A DNA stretch of 64,000 bases from Ostrinia nubilalis (Eukaryota; Arthropoda; Insecta; Lepidoptera; Crambidae): the NCBI RefSeq assembly GCF_963855985.1, contig NC_087106.1, positions 7,795,001 through 7,859,000 of the forward strand, given 5' to 3'. A program made the translations under genes and the position numbers. How positions within the stretch are numbered: position 1 is the stretch's first letter; each line of letters opens with the position of its first letter. Below the pieces are notes generated by a model. It made no database searches, was not told the DNA's origin, and saw nothing but the letters and a program-made list of their open reading frames with translations. Below are positions 48,656-60,600 of the stretch, piece after piece.

Positions 48656-51600
48656 GTAAGTGCGCATTTCCTTTGACACTAATTTAGAAGTAAGTTAGAG
48701 TACTATACAGCGAGCAGATACCGGTGCTGTCGGTTCCGCTGCGCTCCAACTCCATTACTATCAGGCAGCTTGCTCAGCACTCCGCGTATTTAGCAGAAAG
48801 GGCGCTTAGGGAGGCGTAGTAAGTGCGCATTTCCTTTGACACTAATTTATAAGTAAGTAGATTATTATACAGCGAGCACATTGCTGTCGGTTCAGCTGCG
48901 CTCCAACTCGATTACTATCAGGCAGCTTGCTCAGCACTCCGCGTATTTAGCAGAAAGGGCGCTTAGGGAGGCGTAGTAAGTGCGCATTTTGTTTGACACT
49001 AATACAAGTAGTAGATTATTATACAGCGAGCAGATACCGGTGCTGTCCGTTTAGCTGCGCTCCAACTCTATCAGGCAGCTAGCCCAGCACTCTGCGTATT
49101 TAGCAGAAAGGGCGATTAGGGAGGCGTAGTAAGTGCGCATTTTCTTTGACACTAATTTGTAAGTAGAGTACAGCGAGCAGATTGTTGTCGGTTCCGCTGC
49201 GCTCCAACTCCTTTACTATCAGGCAGCTAGCCCAGCACTCCGCGTATTTAGCAGAAAGGGCGCTTAGGGAGGCGTAGTAAGTGCGCATTTCCTTTGACAC
49301 TCATTTAGAAGTAAGTTAGAGTACTATACTGCGAGCAGATACCGGTGCTGTCGGTGCCGCTGCGCTCCAACTCGATTACTATCAGGCAGCTTGCTCAGCA
49401 CTCCGCCTATTTAGCAGAAAGGGCGCTTAGGGAGGCGTAGTAAGTGCGCATTTCCTTTGACACTAATTTATAAGTAAGTAGATTATTATACAGCGAGCAA
49501 ATTGCTCTCCGTTCCGCTGCGCTCCAACTCGATTACTATCAGGCAGCTTGCTCAGCACTCCGCGTATTTAGCAGAAAGGGCGCTTAGGGAGGCGTAGTAA
49601 GTGCGCATTTTCTTTGACAATACTTTAGAAGTAAGTAGATTATTATACAGCGAGCAGATTGATTTCGGTTCCACTACGTTCGAGCTCTATTACTATCAGG
49701 CAGCTTGCTCAGCACTCCGCGTATTTAGCAGAAATGGCGCTTAGGGAGGCGTAGTAAGTGCGAATTTTCTTTGACACAAATTTATAAGCGAGCAGAATGA
49801 TAGACACCATACTCTAGGCCTTTAACAAACCCAGGATCCTCATTTTTCACCTTGCCACTGATTCAGAGGATTTGGTGGCTTGACGCTATCGATGCGATGG
49901 GCGTGCGATCTATTTAGTGTTTTTTCAGCGCGTAATTTAAGCTTTTTATAGGAAAGCACTAATGATTCGTTTCATACGAATACTTAAGTACCTACTTATT
50001 ATCCTTATTTTCTTTAAAACAGTACTATTCGTTTCTGATGGTACTGTGTCATTTATAACGTGTATGTTATCTTTTTGACGAGTTTAACTAGCATTGTGTA
50101 TTTTTTTACAGCGAAGACGAACTCCAAAACAATTCGCCACCTTCATCCTGGTTCAAACTAGTAAGTACTTAAATTAAGATTCATTATGTGAAGTGTTTGA
50201 AAAAGAAGTTGTACTATGTAAGCATTAGTTTGCCAATAGTCGCGGAATCGTGGTAACCGTAAATAATCGATTTTGCTATTGTGTCCGAGTATTTAAATCG
50301 ATTTACTGGCAAACGCCTCTATGACCACTAGGTAGTTATGCATCCGTCAGCTCCCTCTGCTCTAGACTAAACAAGATAAGTCATCACTTTCCGCTCTACA
50401 GTGTAAGCATTCGTAGAATTGTTATTCACATAAGAGATGTGTCAGCAGAACTAAATTGTAAACACCGTACTGGACGACTGCGATCGGCCACAATATTAAA
50501 TCATTATTAAATCGCCTCCAACTCGGCGAGGACGTGATCACTTAGTTTAATTAAATATAATCCTTTTTAAAAAGCTTCCACCCCGCTCCCGAAATCTGAC
50601 TGGCGCAGCCGGTAGGATTTATTGCTGCAAGTTTTCCTAAAGTTTACGCGATTGGTGTCAAAATCCGCCGTTTAAATTCGTGATACTACGGGAAACTAAT
50701 AAATCCGCCGAACCAAATAAATTTGTCATCGAAGTACGGGTGGAACGAGTATGCAGAGAACGGTCGGTTGGTGAGTAGAACTTTTCGCCAATCCTTCCAC
50801 TCCTTATCCTCTGTGTATTTTTCATGCTTTTTAAATCGTAGGGAAATATTGCTACTCCGGGATAGAACTTCTCCCAGGGTATCGCATTTTGTGTTTTCGT
50901 CATAAAACTTTATCGTTAACACTTTTCGTTTAGATTTAAGTGAATTAAATATTGAAACAAAGTAAAGAAAATAAAGTGAAATAAAGTAAATAAATTGAAA
51001 TAAAGTAAATAAAGTGAAATAAAGTAAATAAATTGAATATTGAATTAAATTAAATAAGTTTATTGTGTAAAGTAAAAATTATTAAAGTTGTTAAGTTAAT
51101 TGTCTCTCGAAATTGAACAATTAAATTAAGAACCACTCTTATTTTTACTGTGTATTTTACTGTGTATTTTATTGTGTATTTTATTGTGTGTTTTACACGG
51201 TAATCACTACGTATATTTTAATTGTGAATATTGTGTAAAGTACTGTTACAAATTCTGACTGGCGCATATCAATTAATAAATTTAAATTCAGTAAAATGAC
51301 TTCACCACAAATAGAATCCGTACAAATCACGCCAATACCCAACGAGATGCTCAGATTAATTCCATTTTTTAATGGTGACAAAAAACATCTTTGTTCCTTA
51401 AAAAATGTGAGTATGTTATATCGAGATATAGAGGTGGGGTTGAGCAAGATTTATACGTGTACCACGCTATCACTAGCCGCCTTACAGAAAATGCAGCAGC
51501 ACTGTTATCAGAACAAGAAAATTTAACAAACTGGTCGGAACTTAAGGAAATTCTGACACAACATTTTGGAGACCCGCGTAGTGAGGCATGTATTAATATC

Positions 51601-54600
51601 GAATTAGAATCACTAAAAATCAGATCGAATGAATCGTACACCAACTTTTGCAACCGCGTGCAATCAACCAGGTCAATGCTTATATCCAAAGTAAACACCA
51701 TAGCAGACGAGTCAATCCGTCACGCCAAAATCACCATATACAACAACACCGCGTTAAACGTGTTTCTCTATAATTTACCAGAAAACCTTGTGCGCATTGT
51801 GAGACTAAAGGCACCGTCCACTTTGGAAGCCGCCCTCTCGATTGTGCTCGAGGAAGTAAACTTTATGGACCAATATAACATGCGAAGCAAAATGCATTCG
51901 CAACCCAAACCTAACAATTCGTTTACGCCAACTCAACAGAAATTTTCAGGCAATCAGCCTCATTTTGTCAGCTCTAATGCTTTCAAACCGATAATTCCTC
52001 CACAATTTAAATTTGGCCTTCCGCCTAATCAAGGCTACAAACCCTTCCAGCAATATGGAAATAAACCTTTACAACAATTCGGCTATTTCAAGCCTCCGCA
52101 TCAACCAGGTTTCAGGCCGCCGCAGCAGTTCGGCTACAGGCCTCCACAGCAGTTCGGATATAGACCGCCCCAGCAATTTGGCTATAGACATCCTCCTCAG
52201 CAATTCGGTTACAAGCCGCCTCAATTCGGCTATAAGCCACAGTTCGGTGCTCAGCAAGCCCAACAAGTCCAGCCGCCACGTATGCAGCTGACCGACGTGT
52301 CTATGCGTACGGCTACAAAACCAAACAACGTAAATGAAACAAACTTAAATGATCTGAACTACGACGAAGCAGAACAGTCGTATTACGATCAATATTATTG
52401 TGAATACCCTATAGATGAATATAATAACATGTACAGCGAACAGTATTACCCTGATTTCGAGGAAACTCCCGAGGAAACCCAGGAAACTGAATTCCAACAG
52501 GATTTTCACGAAACAGCCTCCATCAAAGAACAGAACAGATAAACATTAATTGCGATCCGGAATTAACATTACCATATATTTACCTACCGGAACTGGATGC
52601 TCGCATGATGATCGACACTGGCAGCATGCGTTCGTTCTTCAGTCCGCGTATTGGCTATCAGTATTTCAGTAAATTCATAAAAAATGAACCATTCCAAGTT
52701 GTGAGTACACACGCGTCAAGTACGCACAACAAAACCATAGAAATCCCTCTTTTGCCAACTTTTAAATGCAGAAAATATCACAAATTTTATTTATATGACG
52801 TACACAAATGGTACGATGGTGTAATTGGACAAGATTTATTACAACAATTGGAAGCATTAATCGACATTAAAAATAGAGTCCTCAGAACTAAAACTGCATG
52901 TATTCCAATCATTTTAAATTACCAAAAATTCACAGACAACGTTAGAATGCCTAGTGCAACCGCTAATTACCGTAATGAATCAATCAATAAACAAAACGCA
53001 AACGTAGACGCGTTATCCCGCATAAAAGTAAATGCTCTCGATTCAGATAACCAATCCATGAAAGTAAATGTTAGCAAAAAGGAAAAACGTATTCAAAAAC
53101 ATGTTGATAAAGTAGTAAAGAAAATAGAAAAATTATCATCAGGAAGTACAATAGTAATTTCCGACTCTACATCCTCAGAAGGAAGTAGACAATTAGGTTC
53201 AGAATATCCAATTCCGTCGTCAAATAATTCAGACTGTGTCGATGAACAATCAAATAACTCACAAACTATTCATTCCGCAAAGGATACCGAATCACAAGGC
53301 ATCCCAATCTTAAACGAAGCAATCGATAACAAACCTAATCAAATATTAGTCTTTGAACGATTCGATAATGAACTTTCAGTCAAAAACCTTTCGCGCGATA
53401 AACAAAAGGTTCTTGAAGTACATTTACCTGATAATAATGCAGAATTAGTAAAACAGTTTTTAAAAGAATATATCAAACCTAAAACAAAGTATTTCATTTA
53501 TTTTGAATCAGATCAACTTAGACGAATTTTCACAGACGTAATTATTAAACTTTTTAAGAAAGATGTAGTTCAGTTTTACGAGTGTACAGAACGGGTAAAT
53601 TACATAGAAGACGAGGGTGAACAAAAAGCAATAGTTATCCAATACCATGAAGGAAAAACATGCCACCGTGGTATTAAGGAAACATTGATTAGAATTCGTA
53701 GAAATCATTTTTGGCCTAACATGCAACAAACAGTTTCCGCAATCATTAACGCTTGCGAAGCCTGCCGTAAAATGAAATACGATAGGAAACCCATAAAACC
53801 ATTTTTACAATTAACTAAAACTCAAGATTCCCCATTTCAGGAAATTTTCATTGATCTCTTCAGTATTGAAGGAATCACATATTTAACCCTAATTGACGCC
53901 TTCAGCAAATTAGGACAAGCAATAGAGATACCTAGCAAATCAACATCAGACGTTACTAGAGCACTTATGAAATATTTCTCATTCTACGGAATTCCAAAAC
54001 GTATAAGCTCAGATCCAGGAACCGAATTTAATAACGAACTCATGAAAGAATTTCTAAATTTACATAAAGTTGAACTTCACATCGGAACCCCAAATAACCC
54101 TAATTCTATGGGACTTATCGAACGCTTTCACTCGACAATTATAGAGATCTATAGATTGGCTAAATACGAAAGACGATGTACAGATGCCGCATCAGTTATG
54201 ACATATTCAGTAATGGCATATAACCACACCATCCACTCTGTAACTGAGTTAACACCATTTGAGGTAGTTTTTGGTCATACAGATTCAGATAGTCCATTTA
54301 GAATCAATTTCGAAAAGCAATATTATCAGCAATTAGTTCAAGATCATGCGAAACGTACAAAGCACTTATATAAATACATAGCTCAGAAAACGACAGCCAA
54401 AAAGGAAACCATTAGGGAAAAGAAAGGTGGTGAAACAGACATAGAGTTTTCCGAAGGAAACATAATATTTGCAAAAGACGTAAATAAGCGTAAAAGCAAA
54501 GACAAACCACGTTATGTAAAAGCAAAGGTTGTAGGCAAAGCCAAGCGAAACATCTTACCAATTAAAGTAGGTGATAGGACTACCAAAGTGCCTATTAAAA

Positions 54601-57600
54601 ACATTAAACGCCCTCCGCAGGTGGTGCCTTCTGCTAATGATAGGGACGCAGGCGCTGGCCCTTCAACTAAAGATAATATCTAAGAAAATTACCCTGGTCT
54701 CAAAAATGTTCGACAGTTTCATAAATATTTCAGAGCAAATAAATAACAACTCTATTATTATTGATGAACGCTTGAAACGAGTTGAAAGCCTATTGCAAAA
54801 CATAACGTCCACACAAAACGATTGGACTTTTTCTACATACATACTAGGAGTGTATAACATATTCATAAGTAGTTTCCGTACAATATTTATAAGATTAAGT
54901 GAAATAGAAACAGCATTAGCATTAAGTAGAGTATCCATTTTACACCAAGCAATTGTAAACTCTACAGAATTATTGTATCATTTAAAGTTAATTTCAAACT
55001 CTGCCAATTTAGTTTACCAGCCTACGGAAAGTAATTTGTTAAATTTAGAAGAAACTATTTGTGTAAAATCTTATATGAAACAGGATCAGATAACATTTAT
55101 TTTAGAAATACCATTGATAGATAATTATACTTACAATTATTATAAGATATACTCACTTCCTATATTCCAAGAATCCCAAAACGTTACGCTTTCCATTTTC
55201 CCCAAATTTCCTTACCTTTTGGCGAAGGGTTTGAAATACTTACCGATCGTAACACCGTGTCGCCCGCTTGCCGCCGGCGATCGCTTCCTGTGCTCTACGG
55301 ACAACCAGGCTCTACATAACGAGCCTACCTGCGTGGAACAGCTAATGAGGTTCAGTAAGGACCTTACCTCCTGCAAGCAGCACCAGATCCAGCTGGAAGA
55401 AGTAAAACTCCAGCAGCTCAACGCGAACAACTGGATTCTGTACAGCAGACTGAAAGGCACGCTGACCAAACACTGCGACAGCGAAGTCAGTAAGCAGTCA
55501 GTCTTCGGCACGTACATCATCACCATCGATGAGCCCTGTGACCTGGAAATCCATGGCCTGCAGATCCACCATCGACTCTACATTTCATCAGACGCCGTAG
55601 AACACGTACCGGTGATTCACCTACCCGAGCTACCTGTAAACGCAACGCTATCCGGTGCACGCGCACTCAATATGCATGGAATCAATTTGGATGAAATCAA
55701 ATACATGTCGTACGCCCTGAAACACAGTGCAGCAATCAGTGCTAGTGAAAATGAAACAGACACTTCTTATTTTACATACTTTACATTTGTATTAGTTTTG
55801 ATTCTTTTTATGTTAATTGTGTTAATTGCCTTCCGCAAACATGTAGAAATTTTATGTAAACGAAATTATCGGAATACTCATAAAAATGAAACTTCCGATA
55901 ATTTCTCACTTAGGGAGGGAGGAGTTATGCATCCGTCAGCTCCCTCTGCTCTAGACTAAACAAGATAAGTCATCACTTTCCGCTCTACAGTGTAAGCATT
56001 CGTAGAATTGTTATTCACATAAGAGATGTGTCAGCAGAACTAAATTGTAAACACCGTACTGGACGACTGCGATCGGCCACAATATTAAATCATTATTAAA
56101 TCGCCTCCAACTCGGCGAGGACGTGATCACTTAGTTTAATTAAATATAATCCTTTTTAAAAAGCTTCCACCCCGCTCCCGAAATCTGACTAGGTATATCA
56201 CTTGATTACACGATTACTTAGTGAGTGGGAATCTTTCGATCTGGAAGCCCTGGGTTTGATTCCCAGGTGAGGCACAATTCGAAGATCACCTTGTTTTGAA
56301 AAATATAAATAGAGAACGTGGTTTGATATCAAATTACTTATTATTGCTATTGATCATTGTGTATTTACACTGCTGTTTTTAGATTTGTCTAGTTAAACGC
56401 TCTAAAAGTAAGGATGGGGGATGCTGGCATTTTGCCAGTCTTGGCCTGTTACCAAATTGAGCCAGTTTTATCTGGAAATAGAGCTAGTAGTAAACGCTTT
56501 TTTTTTATTTGCAATTATTTGACGAGACAAAACTTCACCGATAAACCGCGGTGGATCTCCTGAAAACATATTCGTTCAGTATTTCGGATCTGTTTCAGAA
56601 CTAAATTGAGCCAGCTTTGTACAATTTTTGCGACATTTTATGCGATTACAGCTCCCTCTGCTGTGCGAAATTTTAGTGTCCTCATATCACCTCGGAACCA
56701 ATCACCCAAGTGAAATGATTCGACTAAAGCAGCGGTTCCCAAACTTATTTTGTCTACTGCCCACTTTGAGAATAAATTCTTTTTAGCGCCCCCATTTGTA
56801 GTCGAGTGTCGAGTGCTCCGTCGGTGTCTAAGAGTCCTCCTAATAAATGACGCCTCCCAAGCCTCTACAAAACGTCCCGATTTTTGTTTCTGGGTCTCTT
56901 ACTGCCCCCCTTTAAGCCTGCATCGCCCACAAGGGGGCGTTATCGCCCAATTTGGGAAAGACTGGACTAAAGCGATCGCCTTTGTTCACCTAGGAACCGA
57001 TTCACCCAGGTAAACAAATGCGACTTTTTTTTTACTTTTCACCATAAAACATGCTTTCCTACTAGGTGGACCGACGATCTGGTAAAGGTCGCGGGAAGAG
57101 CCTGGATGCGGGCAGCGCAGGACCGTTCATTATGGAAAACCTTGGGGGAGGCCTTTGTCCAGCAGTGGACGTCATTTGGCTGAAACGAAACGGAACGAAA
57201 ACATGCTTTCAGATTAACATATAACTTAATTATTGGCCAAAAACTGCTACGATTTTTTATTTACAGTTCAGATTCGCGAAACCATGCGAGCTGTTCATGC
57301 TGTTCATCGGTGTGCTCATGGCCTCCCTGAACGGCCTGTTCGTGCCAATCGGCGTGATAGTCTACGGCGAGTTCACGTCGCTGCTGATCGACCGGACAGT
57401 CATGACTGGCACCTCCACGCAGACTATAACCATATCGATGTTCGGTGGTGGAAGGATCTTGTGAGTGTACCTTATTGTTCGATACTGCCGTCTTTTACTT
57501 AGTCGTTATTATATTTCAACCTCCTCTCTTCTTCTGATTTAATTCGTTTCGGGTTTGAAGACAGAATGAAGCTTTTCGCGTATGAAAGATCCGCTAGATG

Positions 57601-60600
57601 GCGGGACGTGGATGTGGGGTCTGACTGCTGCGTGATTGGTGGATTTTGACATATCTGTCAATGTCATGTCAAAAATAACCAATCATGCAGCATTTGGACC
57701 TCGCGTCTACGTATTGCCATCTGGCGGATTTTTCATACGCGAAAACCCTCATTAAGCTGTCCTTTGAGACTACTCAACCTTAATTGGTTGGGTTACATTC
57801 GATATCAAACTGAAAATCCTCGCTGGAAAGAGCCTTAAAACTCTTCGGTTCAGCTTTGCAATGATATTTAAATACTTACCATCAAAAAACCTTTTCTCTG
57901 ATTAGGTACGTTTATCAAGCCCTTTGATTAATATTTGAGACATTTCACGTAGCTGATTTCATTGTTCTCATGATCTGTGACCATGTATTATTCTAGAACG
58001 AACGCATCCCGAGCAGAGAACAAGGCAGCGCTGATTGAGGACTCGCAGGCGTTCGGCATCGGCTGCGCGGTGTTCTCGGTGCTGCAGTTCATTGTGGGGG
58101 CCATCAGCGTGGACCTGTTCAACTATGCAGCTATGAATCAGGTCTGTGCGATCTATATTCTAGATCGAACGCATCGCAAGAGAACAAGGCAGCGCTGATT
58201 GAGGACTCGCAGGCGTTCGGCACAGGGCGCATAGTACGCAGAACTGACGCCCGATGGGGCAGCAATGTTCTGGAAGAAAGCCGGAAAGCGCAGCGTAGGA
58301 CGTCCACCCACAAGGTGGACCGACCTCATAAAGGTAGCAGGAAGGCGCTGGATGCAGGCCGCCACTAACCGGCCATTGTGGAAATCGTTGAGGAGGTCTT
58401 TGTTCAGCAGTGGACACGTCCTATGGTTGAAAATTATGACGATGCGTCCGGCATTGGCTGCGCGGTGTTCTCGGTGCTGCAGTTCATTGTGGGGGCCATC
58501 AGCGTGGACCGGTTCAACTATGCAGCTATGAATCAGGTCTGTGCGATCTGTATTCTAGTACGAACGCGTCCCAAGAGAACAAGGCAGCGCTGATTGAGGA
58601 CTCGCAGGCGTTCGGCATCGGCTGCGCGGTGTTCTCGGTGCTGCAGTTCATTGTGGGGGCCATCAGCGTGGACCTGTTCAACTATGCAGCTATGAATCAG
58701 GTCTCTGCGATCTATATTCTAGAACGAACGCGTCCCAAGAGAACAAGGCAGCGCTGATTGAGGACTCGCAGGCGTTCGGCATTTTATCATCATCATCATC
58801 TCAACCATAGGCCTTCCCCAATGCTTTCCATGTTGCCCGGTTGGTAGCGGCCTGCGTCCAGCGCCTTCCTGCTACCTTTATGAGGTCATCGGTCAACCTT
58901 GTGGGTGGACGTCCCACGTACCCTTTTCCGGTGCGTGGACTGAAAATCTTGAAAAACTTGCATGTCTGCGGTAGTGTTCCTTATAATAGCACTACCTTTT
59001 CTTTCTCTGAAATAAGCATATCTTTTTGCAGATTGACAGAATGAAAGAGAGATTTCTTCAGGCCGTGTTACGTCAGGACATCACATGGTATGACCTCAAT
59101 ACCAGTATGAATTTCGCCACCAAAGTATCAGAGTAAGTTCTTATAAATACAAACCTGAAATTCTAGTTGTTTTTAAGTAAAAGTCTTTATTTTCATACAT
59201 TATATTTATTGCAGTGACGTGGAAAAGTACAGAGAAGGGATTGGCGAGAAGGTGCCCATGTTGGTGTACCTGATAATGTCATTCGTGACAGCTGTCATCA
59301 TATCCTTCTGCTACGGCTGGGAGCTCACGCTCGTCATCCTGTCGTGCGCTCCGGTCATCATTATTACCACTGCTATCGTAGCTAAGGTATTGCTGAAGTG
59401 TTATATTAGTAATTGGTAAATTCTACAAAATTTCTGGTAGCGGCTAGCGGCCTTACCAAACTTGAGCCAAGTATAGAAAATGGGAGGCTCGACCATTTGC
59501 CCCATAGACTGACGAGGTAAGATACCTCATAATAGATTGCTGCAACCGCTGGAACTTAAGATGTAGTAATGTGTAAGCAGCTGATTTTAAATGACAAAAT
59601 AGTCATTTAAACCATTTTAACCATTAAACCATTTAAACCATTTTATTGCCAAGTTAGTTATCTGGTCTATACCAATATGCCCATATTTTGACATTGTCTT
59701 TCACTTGCATCCAGGTGCAATCGTCGCTAACCACGCAAGAGCTGAAAGCCTACAGCGTGGCCGGCGTTATCGCTGAAGAGGTGCTGTCAGCCATCCGGAC
59801 TGTCATCGCTTTTGGCGGGGAACAGAAGGAGATCACAAGGTATTGTGATAGAGTTTGCAGCAGATTGACAGAAACAGGTAGACAGTCTTTATTGCACACA
59901 AAAACAGACCAATGAGGGTTTTCGCGAATGAAAAATCCGCCAGATGGCAATACGTAGACGCGAGGTCCAAATGCTGCATGATTGGTTATTTTTGACATGA
60001 CATTGACAGATATGTCAAAATCCACCAATCACGCAGCAGTCGGACCCCACATCCACGTCCCGCCATCTAGCGGGACGTGGATTCATTCGCGAAAACCCTC
60101 ATTAAAGAAACACAAAGTACATTTCTCTAGTTCCAGTTTACCAGATCCGTATTCTGACGGATTCGGACATTGATTTTGCCTACACTCCCCACACTGCACT
60201 GGTCAGAGTGTTGGAGAGGCATGATGTTCACATATTATTTCTCATTCAGTCGCCTCTGGCGATATCCACGCGAAGAATGGGAATGGACCTAGACCACTCT
60301 GCCGAAATCACACGACTAAGGTGCCATCATGCTCAGAAAAAAAATTCCACTTTATCGTCAAAATGTTGTAAAGTTTACAGAGATTTCTTTTTTAATGGGA
60401 CAGGAGACAAACAATAATATTCTAGGAGTCTTTAGAAAAGATTAAAAGAAATTCTTTTGTGCCACTTAAAATAAGTCTCTATTTCCTTACAGATACAGTA
60501 CGCGCTTAGAACCAGCTAAAAAGATGGGCACCAAAAAGGGGGTATATTCTGGACTGGGCAGCGGCGTGATGTGGTTCATTATCTACGCCACGTATGCTCT

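Larger units (their letters stand above)
50334..56190 (+). mobile_element. Errantivirus-like LTR retroelement, RT-deleted, in P-gp intron
   Basis: Gypsy/errantivirus-type element of 5857 bp, in the same orientation as P-gp. The target duplication is AGGT (50330-50333, 56191-56194). LTRs are 268 bp with AGTTA start and ACT end. The primer site after the 5' LTR (TGGCGCAGCCGGTAGGATT) fits the 3' end of tRNA-Ser with one mismatch, and the polypurine tract is AGGGAGGGAGG before the 3' LTR. It has gag, protease, integrase and a C-terminal env part, but no reverse transcriptase or RNase H body. The two LTRs appear identical, so the insertion is young. Confidence 0.93.

Noticed and set aside
52069..52266. 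Minus-strand and +1 frames over the gag repeat region
   Set aside because: By-products of the repeated FGYRPPQQ coding units.
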